From Piromyces finnis (lineage: Eukaryota; Neocallimastigomycota; Neocallimastigomycetes; Neocallimastigales; Neocallimastigaceae), in NCBI GenBank assembly GCA_002104945.1, contig MCFH01000152.1, positions 1 through 23,444 of the forward strand: DNA of 23,444 nucleotides, read 5' to 3'. This document shows positions 8,118 to 16,942 of the stretch, piece after piece. The notes beneath the pieces are model-generated. The model was not told the origin of the DNA. It saw nothing but the letters and a program-made list of their open reading frames with translations, and searched no databases. The first letter of the stretch is position 1, and each line of letters starts with the position of its first letter. Made by a program: the position numbers and the translations under genes.

Positions 8118-8242
8118 CAAATATAAACTATTTAATTTAAAAATAAGTAAACAATTAAATAAACAAAAAGTTTACATTTATAATTTTAATTTAATAATTT
8201 TATACAAGTTAATTATTTTAATTTTAACTATCTGTGTTTTAA

Positions 8243-8277
<35 letters not shown>
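8243..8277. repeat. ATT trinucleotide microsatellite
   Basis: An uninterrupted run of about 11-12 ATT units in AT-rich non-coding DNA. No function is implied. Confidence 0.9.
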
Positions 8278-8279
<2 letters not shown>

Positions 8280-9899
8280 TCATAATTTATAAATTTAATT
8301 ATTTATCAACAAACTGACACACGTTCAAGTATACCTTAATTCTAAATAAGCTTAGAAAGTGGTATATTTGGTATGTATTTGAATGACTTATTTTTACTTG
8401 CTCATTCTACAAGTTTATATAATTATTAAATATAATTTAAAGTTTTAAAAACACATCTTGTTTTATAATATTAATTTATTTATTTAAAATAAATGTATAA
8501 TACATCTCGCTATGTATTATAAAAAAAATATATTAATTTATTATAATTTTAAAATATTCTAATTTTCTTGGCTAATTAGTAACAATCTTTAAAAATAATA
8601 TTTTCTATTTCTATTTATAATAAATAATTACATTTAAGTTTGTTTATAAACAAAAGTTGTTTATATTTTACATTTTTAAAATTTAATTAAACATTATATT
8701 TTATATTATTTTGATTATTTACTATTATTTTAATTTATATTAAGTTTATATAATTTTAAAATCAGCTATTCTATTAATCATTATTTATAAATTTCATTCT
8801 TTATCAAAACTAATGTAAAAGGTTTTTTATATTATTAGTTAATAAGTTATAATTAGTTAATTAAGTTAGTTATTACCTCTCTATACGAGTTAATAACTAA
8901 ATAAAGTTTTATAAAAAATAATAAAAGAAAGAAAATAAATATTATAACACTAAAATAAATATAAACACTGATATAAATATTTTATGAAATAATTCTTACT
9001 TAAATAATTATTTTTAATTATATCTTTTATTTATTTATTATAATATCATACATTAATTATTATTATAGTTATTAATTTACTTTAATACTAACGCTAAAGT
9101 ATTTAACGTTAGTTTAAACTATACTATTTAACTATATTAGTTTATTTTTTTTACCACTTGATTGGGTAAAGCAAATAAACTTCCTATTTAATTAATAACC
9201 ATTAATATATGGTTATGCACATATCTGGCCAATAAATGGTGACCAGAATATATGGTTTCAATTGAAATATTTGTGGGCAAACTTATGGCCACTGTAAAAT
9301 AAACTATACTACAGTTCAGGTTTGTATACACTAAATTAAACTAACACAAACTATGTTTTATTTTTAATAATACTTTTATTTATTTTAAACTATATTAACA
9401 ACCGTTGATTACTTTACCGTGAAGGTTATTTTACCAGAGCCCTTACTAGGTAATCAATTTATTTTTATTTAAAACTAAAATTATTAATCTAAACTATAAA
9501 CTAATGTTAATTTATACTAAATTAACCTATACGATTTTCCAACTATCGTTTCAATAGTTGAAAATTTTTCTTTATTTATACTTTTTAAATAAATTGAATA
9601 AATTCTAATATACATGTTTTAATATTATAATTTTACATGTTTACATTTATACATTTATTAAAAGAAATTATTTGTATTAAACTATTTAAATTCAATTTAT
9701 TTACTAAAGAATTTTCTAAACTTAAAATAAAGTTTTGATTTATTTACTATATGGTTGATTATATTTCAAACATATATTCAATTTATTTATTTCTAATTTG
9801 AGGCTTAGTTTATAAAAAAATTTTTTATTATCTAAAATATTATTGGTTAAAAATTATTTAATTTAAAATTTTATTTTATCATCAAAAACTTATCTTATC

Positions 9900-10010
9900 A
9901 TAAAATAAATTTTACATAATTTATGTTAATGTATTGTGATATAAATTTTTGTAATTAAAGAATAAAATTTACATAAATTTATGTTAACGTATTGGATATA
10001 AATTTGTAAA
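9900..10010. repeat. Imperfect two-copy repeat around an ACATAAATTTATGT-type palindrome
   Basis: Two adjacent copies of about 55-60 bases share TTTACATAA(A)TTTATGTTAA, then GTATT, then GATATAAATTT and TGTAA. They differ by small indels and a T/C change (TTAATG versus TTAACG). Each carries a short palindrome. Confidence 0.65.
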
Positions 10011-10140
10011 AATTTACGGTACATTAATTTAATACATTATACATTATTTTAAATATGTATTAATACATTGTTCTATTAATACAATATTTACAGCCACAAA
10101 TATTTCTTACATGGTACAACCTGTTTGTTTTGTTTGTACC

Positions 10141-10415
10141 TTTATATGGATCAATACAACTAGAATGAATAAAACAATTATTATATTATAATGAAATAAC
10201 ACAACAATAAAATGATTTTTATATTTATGTATTATGTATATTCTTTTTATTTATCTTTGATCAATAATGTACTATTTATATGGATCAATACAACTAGAAT
10301 GAATAAAACAATTATTATATTATAATGAAATAACACAACAATAAAAATGATTTTTATATTTTATGTATTATTGTATATATTCTTTTATTTATCTTTGATC
10401 AATAATGTACTATTA
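10141..10415. repeat. Tandem duplication of about 134 bp, two copies
   Basis: Copy one starts TTTATATGGATCAATACAAC at 10141 and copy two starts with the same sequence at 10275. Both run through ATGAATAAAACAATTATT and on to TGATCAATAATGTACTA. The copies differ mainly by one-base insertions in A or T runs in the second. Confidence 0.92.
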
Positions 10416-11971
10416 ATGATTTAAACTCTTATAATAGAAATAAATAAGTATAATTCACTAGATTATAATCTGAATATCACTATTAATTCCTACTTAAATC
10501 TAATAAATATATTTATCTATCTAGTATTATCACTTATGCCTATTTTCTTATTATTATTTCTTATTATCTTTATATCGTTTCTTCTCTTTTAATATTTATT
10601 AATTCTCTTTTATTAAATACTCTTTGTTGTAATTAAGGTTTTTAGTCTTTTTTAATTAATTTATTTATAATTTTATTTTAGTTATTGCTATAAGTGTTAT
10701 TAATTAAATCAATAATTGTTAGCTTATAAATTTATATATTAAATTTTTATTAAACCTAAAATACTTAAAGTAGAATATTATTAGTAAAATTAAAGGTTAA
10801 ATAGGAATTCCTATGCTCTTACATTTTCTGAATCAGTCGTACCATACTGTAAGAAACATAGATAATTCTATATAATTTACCTATTTTCTTATTAATTAAT
10901 ATTATTATAATGTTTATTATTATTTATTGTTTAATACATTAATTTAACACATTATTTAATACACTATTAATACATAATTTGATACATTAATTAAATACAT
11001 TAATTAAATACATTGTTTTATTACATTAATTAGTTGTATCATTTTAACCAATCCATGTATAATGTATTAAATTACTATAAAAGAATAATCTTGATTCTCT
11101 TGAGAAATCAGAGTTATATTATATAAATTATTAATAAATAAAGTTAATATTATTTTAAAAATAATGTTTATTAACGTGTGTTTTAATGTTAATATTATAT
11201 TTTGTTTATTAGTATTTTTATAAAACTCGACATTAATGTTTTATTTCTTTCTCAAATTAGTAATATTTAATTATTATTAATTTGTAGAAGAATTATTTAT
11301 AATTTATTAAAGTAACTTCTTACACATACAACTATGTCACAATAAATTAAAAATTTAAAAAATTTGGACACATGAAAAAAATTAAAAATTTTTTTAAAAT
11401 TGAAAATTTGAAAATTTGAAAAATTTCAAATTATAAAATTTCTAATATTCGAAATTATTAAATTTTTTTAATAATTATTAAAATTTATTAAAAAATTTTT
11501 ATTTTTAAATTATTAACTATTACAATAATTATAATTATATTATAAAAATTAAATATTTATAATTAGATAATAATAATTAAAATTAAAAAATGTAATAATT
11601 AAATTGTTCATTATAAAAAGAACAAAATTGACAAAAATTACGAATTTTAGCATTAGTAATTTTAACTTAAAGTTAATAAAATTATAAACTCCTATAAACC
11701 TAAAACTTTAAAAATTTTAATATTTTTAATAACTTAATATATGCTGATATTAAGTTATTGCTAAATAAAAATATTATTTAATTTCTTTATATAAATTATA
11801 GCTTTACGCCTTCAATAGGAAAGCGTATATATTTGTTAATTAATATAACTAGTGTCTTACCACACTTTCTTTAATAAAAAAATCGCTTTGACATTACTAA
11901 CGCTTATATAAAAGTCGCTAAGCACCAATTAGTTAGTAATTATAATAACTAAATATAATAATTAAAGTTTA

Positions 11972-13330
11972 ATGGAAAATCTCCACTTACACCTATAAAG
12001 TGATACAAAAGAATTTTTAACCGCCTACAAACTACCAAGAGAGAACGTTCCCCAGAAATACTCCCGAAGAAAATCAAAGATGCCTATCATTCCGGACAAA
12101 TTAATGCTTCTACGAGTAATCCTACTCAGAAGCCAACTACTAATGAGGATCTCAAGGCCCTCATTGATCTTTAATGCTACCTTACTGGGATATCAATCAG
12201 TTAAAGGTTGATATTCAAGCTACCAGAAGGGAAAACGAAAGCTCAATGATCGTTTGACTTTTGGAAAACTCTACTCAAGTTATTATGGGTAAGATGGCTA
12301 CTTTAGAAGTCAACGATGCTAGGAAAGACAATCAACTCGCTGATATCAAAGCTCATATCAGCAAAGCTACTCAAGAGTTGATGAGTTGTTACTCCCGTAC
12401 TCCTTCTACTACACCCTCACGAACCTGACGGTGACGTCATCATGGAGATGCTTCCCTCCAAACGTCGCTGAAAAAAATGCTTTCTTACTCAGAGAAATTC
12501 AACTACGCAGTTCATCCGTCGATGCGAACACCACTCTTAAGACACATCAATTCTATGGAAACAATGAAGCTATGAAAGTAAACTTCATTGAAGATTGTCT
12601 ACTGGTGATGCTGCAGATTGGTACGTTGTTGAACAAGCAGACTTCCAGGAATTCATCCGAATAGAAAAGTTCTTTACGAAGCTTTGAGTAAGAGATTCCT
12701 TAACCCGAAGGATATCAACATCACCAAAATCGACCTGATGAAGCTCAGACATAGTTGGGGAAAAGCTTCCGAATACTTAGGAAAATTCTCCCAATATGTC
12801 AAATTAATTGGATGTCCGAAGACATTCAATTAACCATCATGCTTTTCCAATTAGACCTACCGTGAACCACGCCTTTAGTAAGTAACTTCTGATAGACAAA
12901 CGTTAGAAAACTGAAGAATCTCTAATCAAATATGATGCTTCCAAGGATACTTATACGATGATACTTTGGAAAGACAAGCTAACTACAAGGACAAAGAGCC
13001 CTTAATAGTAATTATTAGGTATTCATGGCAGTCTTTATTCCAAAAACCCTAACAAGAATAACAATCGAATAACAACCAAAGGAACAACAATAACAGCAAT
13101 CGCCCGTCTAACCAAAAAGGAAAAGGCTCCAGTAACTGGATAGCAATCGTACTAAAAATCCCAATAAAAGTACTAAACCTAATAATGGTACTTCATACTC
13201 CAGCTATCTCTGTGAGTAGAAGAGCAAGATATCTTAGAGCTACCAAATCCTGATCCGGAGAAGTATCCCATCGTGAAGACTAGTGTAAAAACTTCTAAAG
13301 GATCTAGACAGGTTATCAACTTCGTCTCTC
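11972..13330 (+). pseudogene. Decayed gag of the composite Gypsy element
   Basis: No long frame remains, but pieces in different frames read like a Gag. A possible start lies at about 11972 (MENLHLHL, then stop). Next come KKIKDAYHSGQINASTSN, a coiled-coil-like piece LEVNDARKDNQLADIKAHIS (about 12305-12360), FYGNNEAMKVNFIED (12551-12595), TGDAADWYVVEQADFQEF (about 12603-12656, with the Ala-x-x-Trp signature of Gypsy Gag), and LMKLRHSWGKASEYLGKFSQ (about 12737-12797). An Asn-rich tail follows near 13060-13200. At least five frame changes and several stops are present. A CCHC knuckle was not found. Its protein would have formed the particle shell. Confidence 0.6.
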
Positions 13331-13600
13331 TTAGATTCTGGCTCTACTACCAATGTATCCATATGGATTTAGTGAAGAAACAGGAATAAGACCATACCAG
13401 CTGATACTGTTGTAAAGGTCATGGGAGGTAATGTCCTAATGCATTACATCACAGAAGAGTTCAACATTGTAATGAACTTATCTTCTTTAGGAAGAACTCG
13501 AGAAGAAGTTCGTCAATACAAACTTCGATGCCACGTAGCTGATCAGCTTCCTTCTTCGATTCTCCTAGGTTCTAAGTTCATGAAAACCAACTTCTTCTGT
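13328..13600 (+). pseudogene. Aspartic protease segment, start broken
   Basis: The frame of the long pol ORF, read upstream of its first ATG, contains LDSGSTTNVSIW with Asp-Ser-Gly at 13334-13342, then TAG TGA at about 13367-13372. After the stops it continues through MGGNVLMHYI to SSILLGSKFMKTN (about 13550-13590), the I-L-G type region. Both landmarks of a retroviral aspartic protease are thus present and in one frame, with two adjacent stop codons between them. Without repair or readthrough the protease is inactive. Confidence 0.65.
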
Positions 13601-16600
13601 ATCTTTACACAACCTGACCATTCCTTTACAGTTAAAATTGGTCCTGTTCCTTTCTCCAACCATAATGGATCTGAGATTAAATCTCCTAACTTTAGGAATG
13701 ATTTGAAGAAATCTACACCTCTTCATGAATTACGCGAAGTCCTCCAAAAGAGACAGTTCGTCTTAGACGAACAATGGGACAAAGAACATTTGAACGATCG
13801 AGGAAGAATCGTGATCAAGAAACAATCAAGCAAGAAACCCAATAATAACCATGTCCACAACACAGAAACGATAACCCTATCCAACGAAGAAAAACTGAAA
13901 ATCGAACAAAGGCTTCTTAAACAAAAACAAAACAATCAAAGTTTTATAATCTCAACTGACCATAAAGAAGGACTCGACGAATACATTATCAAGGAAATAC
14001 AAAACCTCCCTCAAGAATTACAAGAATTCAAGCAAGTTTTCGGACCACCACCAAAGGGCAAGATATTTAATAGGAAAAACGAAAATTTAAATTCATACTT
14101 ACCTTATGATAAGGAAAAAGTTAAGAGGCTACCCATGATGCCTCACATCAAATTAGACAAAAACCAAGAAGACGCTCTTGAACAAGAATTTCATGAACTT
14201 GAACAGAACGGAAAAATCGAGAGAACTCGATCCAGTTCGGCTTGCAACGTCTTTAATGCACCTAAGAAAGATGGTACATTCAGAACTGTGTTTAATTACG
14301 TTATGGTTAATAATTGCCTACACCATAACAACTACCCAATACCTAAAATAATCGAACTTGTACACAGAGCTGCCCAGTATAAGTTCCATATTTTACTAGA
14401 TTTAAGAAATGCCTATAACCAAATCTATCTCGAGCCCAAATATCGTTTCCTTACAAGCTTTAGATTTAAAAACCAAACCTATCAATGGAAAGTTCTTCCC
14501 TTTGGACTCTCCACTGCCCCATCCATTTTCCAATCCATTCTCAACCTCTTATTAAAAATATACTTGAATAAAGGTATTGATATCTACCTAGATGATATAC
14601 ATATTTATGCCCAAGATAAGCAAGAATGCCTCAGACTTTGTGCTTACACTTTAAAGAAGTTCAAAGAAAATAATTTCTTTTGTAAACTTGAAAAATGCTT
14701 ATTTTTCCCAGAAGAATTCGAATATTTAGGGTACAAAATTGGATATGAAAAAATACGTCCTATTTCTAATAAAACTTTAGACATTAAAGAATGCAAAACA
14801 CAAAAGGAATATCAGCAACTATATGGCTTTCTTAATTATTTCAAAGACTACGTAAATAACTTTACCGAAAGAACAAAATATATCTCTATGGGACTATCAA
14901 ATAAAACCACTACTTGGACTAAAGAAATGAATGACGAACTAAATTATTTTAAGAAATTAATTCCTAACCTTCCAAATTTAGCACCGTTTAAACCTAACCA
15001 CGATATCTTTATCCTAACCGACGCATCGGAAATCGGAATTGGCGCCGCAATTTTTCAAGCGGGGGCCCCCAATGTACATATTCAAAATTACATTTTAAGT
15101 AACGTATACAAGAATAATATTAATCGTGAAATCATCGAAAACTTATTTGGTCATAAAAATTGGACATTAAACGGACATTCTGAAGTAAATGGACGTGAAA
15201 ATAAGAAAATCGATAAAGCCAAGAATCGTGAAGATATCAATCCACCAATTAAATTGAATGAAGCAATGAATACATTTGAAATAAAAAACAATAGTTTATC
15301 CGAATTAAAAAAGTATTTAAAACCCATAGGCTTTTTCTCCAGAAAATTGAATTCTACAGAAAGAAAATATTCAACATTCGACAGAGAATTATTAGCTCTC
15401 TCGGACACCTTACAACACTACCGGTTACTTCTCCAACAAGGACAAAAAATATACTGTGCGACGGACCATAAGAATTTGGTAATCTACATAAATTCCGGAT
15501 CCAAAGTCGAAACTAATCGTAAGTTAAGATTATTTGAAAATATTTGCAATTACAATATAATACCTTATTATATCGAAGGAAAAGACAACAAGATTGCAGA
15601 TCTACTCTCAAGATTTATTAAAATGGAAAACGAAACCGAAAATACTAGCAACAGAAGAAACCCACAGCAGGTCAACAATATTGAAGAAACAAATTCTTTG
15701 GATTTCTTAGTAAATGCCATTGAACTCAAGGACTTAGAATCTACCAACAAAGAAGAAGATAACGAGGAACCAGACTTAAAAGTCTTTAAGACTACCATAA
15801 GTTCGCTAATGGAAAATAATAAACAAAAGGAACTAAAAAATTATCTTATCAATTGGTACAAGAACCAGGATATGTTATTCAAATCATTGAAGGAACAAAT
15901 AGTAAACCTACTAGAAGAAAACACTTTCTTCGAAAAACAATATAAAAAACAAGTTAATCTCAGATGTCAAGACCTAAAAGATGTATTGGATAAAAGAGAA
16001 CATTTTAGTTCAGAAATAAAAAAGGTGAAAGATGAATTACAACTTCTACAAACTGGCAACACCCAAGGAGAAACTAAAAGAAAATTTGATAGACTTAATC
16101 AAAAAATAAACGATTTAAGGTATGACCTCAATCCAAAGGCTGAAAGAATAGAACTCACTAAGAAAGTAAACCATTCGGAAAAACAGATAACTGCCCAATG
16201 GAAAGAGATAGAAAACCTCAAGAAAATAATAGAAAAAATGGATAAAAGGATAACTGCCCTAATCATTGACAACGAAGAAGACTCAAATCTGGATAAATCA
16301 ACTTCCATTCCAACAGAAACAGTCTTCATAGTCGATGATCAGAATCCTGAACTAGTAGAATCTATCAACGGTATACCTTTGGAATATGAAGATTTATATG
16401 AAGCCTTCAATGAAGAACGAGCCGATGAACTTCCTGAACATCGTGTATATGATTGTTCTATTGATTTGAAACCTAATGCTTCATTATTTTATGGGCCAAT
16501 TTATCCAACTACTCCTACTGAACGTCAATTTATTAAGGAGTATATTGAAGAAAACTTGAATAAAGGATTCATTAGAAAATCCCGATCTCCTGCTGGACAT

Positions 16601-16942
16601 CCAGTTCTACTCCAAGATAAGAAGGATGGTAGTCTCAGATTTTGCGTTGACTATCGCAAGCTCAACGACCAAACTATCAAGAATGCCTATCCGCTACCTT
16701 TAATCCTATCAGTCTTTGAATCAATGAAAGGTGCTAACTATTTCACTAAGTTAGACCTCAAGTCAGCTTATAATTTAATTAGGATTAAAGAAGGTGACGA
16801 ATACAAGACTGCATTTAGGACGGCATTTGGTCACTTTGAGTACTTAGTCATGCCTTTTGGACTAACTAATGCTCCTGCAGTTTTCCAAGCTTTCATTAAT
16901 GATATCTTTAGTGATCAAATTAATAAGTACGTTCAAGTGTAA
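13421..16942 (+). CDS. pol: Gypsy polyprotein: protease end, RT-RNase H, coiled coil, second RT (5' part)
   Basis: This frame has 1173 codons. Residues 1-60 are the protease end. RT1 spans about 230-500, with LLDLRNAYNQI, LPFGLSTAPSIFQ and the catalytic YLDD at residues 389-392 (14585-14596). RNase H1 spans about 530-735, with catalytic-type TDASEIGIGAA, FDRELLAL and ATDHKNL, and ends IADLLSRF. Within it, about 80-90 residues sit between the first and second motif, longer than usual. Residues about 790-950 are Lys/Glu-rich and predicted as coiled coil. RT2 begins near 1004 (LPEHRVYDCSIDL) and runs through LDLKSAYNLI and MPFGLTNAPAVFQ to TAA at 16940, directly before LDD. The same frame continues to 19336. 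Two complete RT-RNase H sets in one frame is unusual. Confidence 0.85.
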   Translation: MGGNVLMHYITEEFNIVMNLSSLGRTREEVRQYKLRCHVADQLPSSILLGSKFMKTNFFCIFTQPDHSFTVKIGPVPFSNHNGSEIKSPNFRNDLKKSTPLHELREVLQKRQFVLDEQWDKEHLNDRGRIVIKKQSSKKPNNNHVHNTETITLSNEEKLKIEQRLLKQKQNNQSFIISTDHKEGLDEYIIKEIQNLPQELQEFKQVFGPPPKGKIFNRKNENLNSYLPYDKEKVKRLPMMPHIKLDKNQEDALEQEFHELEQNGKIERTRSSSACNVFNAPKKDGTFRTVFNYVMVNNCLHHNNYPIPKIIELVHRAAQYKFHILLDLRNAYNQIYLEPKYRFLTSFRFKNQTYQWKVLPFGLSTAPSIFQSILNLLLKIYLNKGIDIYLDDIHIYAQDKQECLRLCAYTLKKFKENNFFCKLEKCLFFPEEFEYLGYKIGYEKIRPISNKTLDIKECKTQKEYQQLYGFLNYFKDYVNNFTERTKYISMGLSNKTTTWTKEMNDELNYFKKLIPNLPNLAPFKPNHDIFILTDASEIGIGAAIFQAGAPNVHIQNYILSNVYKNNINREIIENLFGHKNWTLNGHSEVNGRENKKIDKAKNREDINPPIKLNEAMNTFEIKNNSLSELKKYLKPIGFFSRKLNSTERKYSTFDRELLALSDTLQHYRLLLQQGQKIYCATDHKNLVIYINSGSKVETNRKLRLFENICNYNIIPYYIEGKDNKIADLLSRFIKMENETENTSNRRNPQQVNNIEETNSLDFLVNAIELKDLESTNKEEDNEEPDLKVFKTTISSLMENNKQKELKNYLINWYKNQDMLFKSLKEQIVNLLEENTFFEKQYKKQVNLRCQDLKDVLDKREHFSSEIKKVKDELQLLQTGNTQGETKRKFDRLNQKINDLRYDLNPKAERIELTKKVNHSEKQITAQWKEIENLKKIIEKMDKRITALIIDNEEDSNLDKSTSIPTETVFIVDDQNPELVESINGIPLEYEDLYEAFNEERADELPEHRVYDCSIDLKPNASLFYGPIYPTTPTERQFIKEYIEENLNKGFIRKSRSPAGHPVLLQDKKDGSLRFCVDYRKLNDQTIKNAYPLPLILSVFESMKGANYFTKLDLKSAYNLIRIKEGDEYKTAFRTAFGHFEYLVMPFGLTNAPAVFQAFINDIFSDQINKYVQV
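15790..16280 (+). other. Coiled-coil module between the two RT modules
   Basis: The protein segment is rich in Lys, Glu, Asn and Leu, with heptad-like spacing (for example LKEQIVNLLEENTFFEKQ and EIKKVKDELQLLQ). A closely similar segment is encoded on the minus strand at 22150-22650, so it belongs to the first RT module rather than to the downstream Gypsy pol. Similarity between the two copies ends at ALIIDNE; after that the plus copy enters the second RT and the minus copy enters a different tail. Confidence 0.75.

Larger units (their letters stand above)
8118..11971. other. AT-rich region without a recognisable gene
   Basis: About 3.85 kb composed very largely of A and T, with stops in all frames. 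I found no RNA gene and no ORF with protein-like composition. It contains an ATT trinucleotide run, an imperfect two-copy repeat near 9900-10010, a 134-bp tandem duplication, TAATACATTAAT-like repeats (about 10020-10090 and 10930-11050), and a small hairpin at about 9535-9562. The last few hundred bases (about 11780-11971), which hold slightly more C and G, may be the promoter side or LTR of the next element, but I could not match them to any sequence downstream. Confidence 0.6.

Noticed and set aside
8118-11971. CRISPR-like array, rRNA or other RNA gene in the AT-rich gap
   Set aside because: The repeats are tandem without unique spacers, and no conserved rRNA or tRNA segments are visible.
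12386-12664. A 92-codon stand-alone gene
   Set aside because: Only its middle (FYGNNEAMKVNFIED) resembles Gag, and the continuation is in another frame, so it is a fragment of the decayed gag.
13723-13935. Minus-strand ORFs inside the long pol frame (also 15151-15408, 15568-15798, 16099-16329, 18017-18235)
   Set aside because: They lie opposite convincing pol domains and have low-complexity Ser/Phe/Leu composition; they are shadows.
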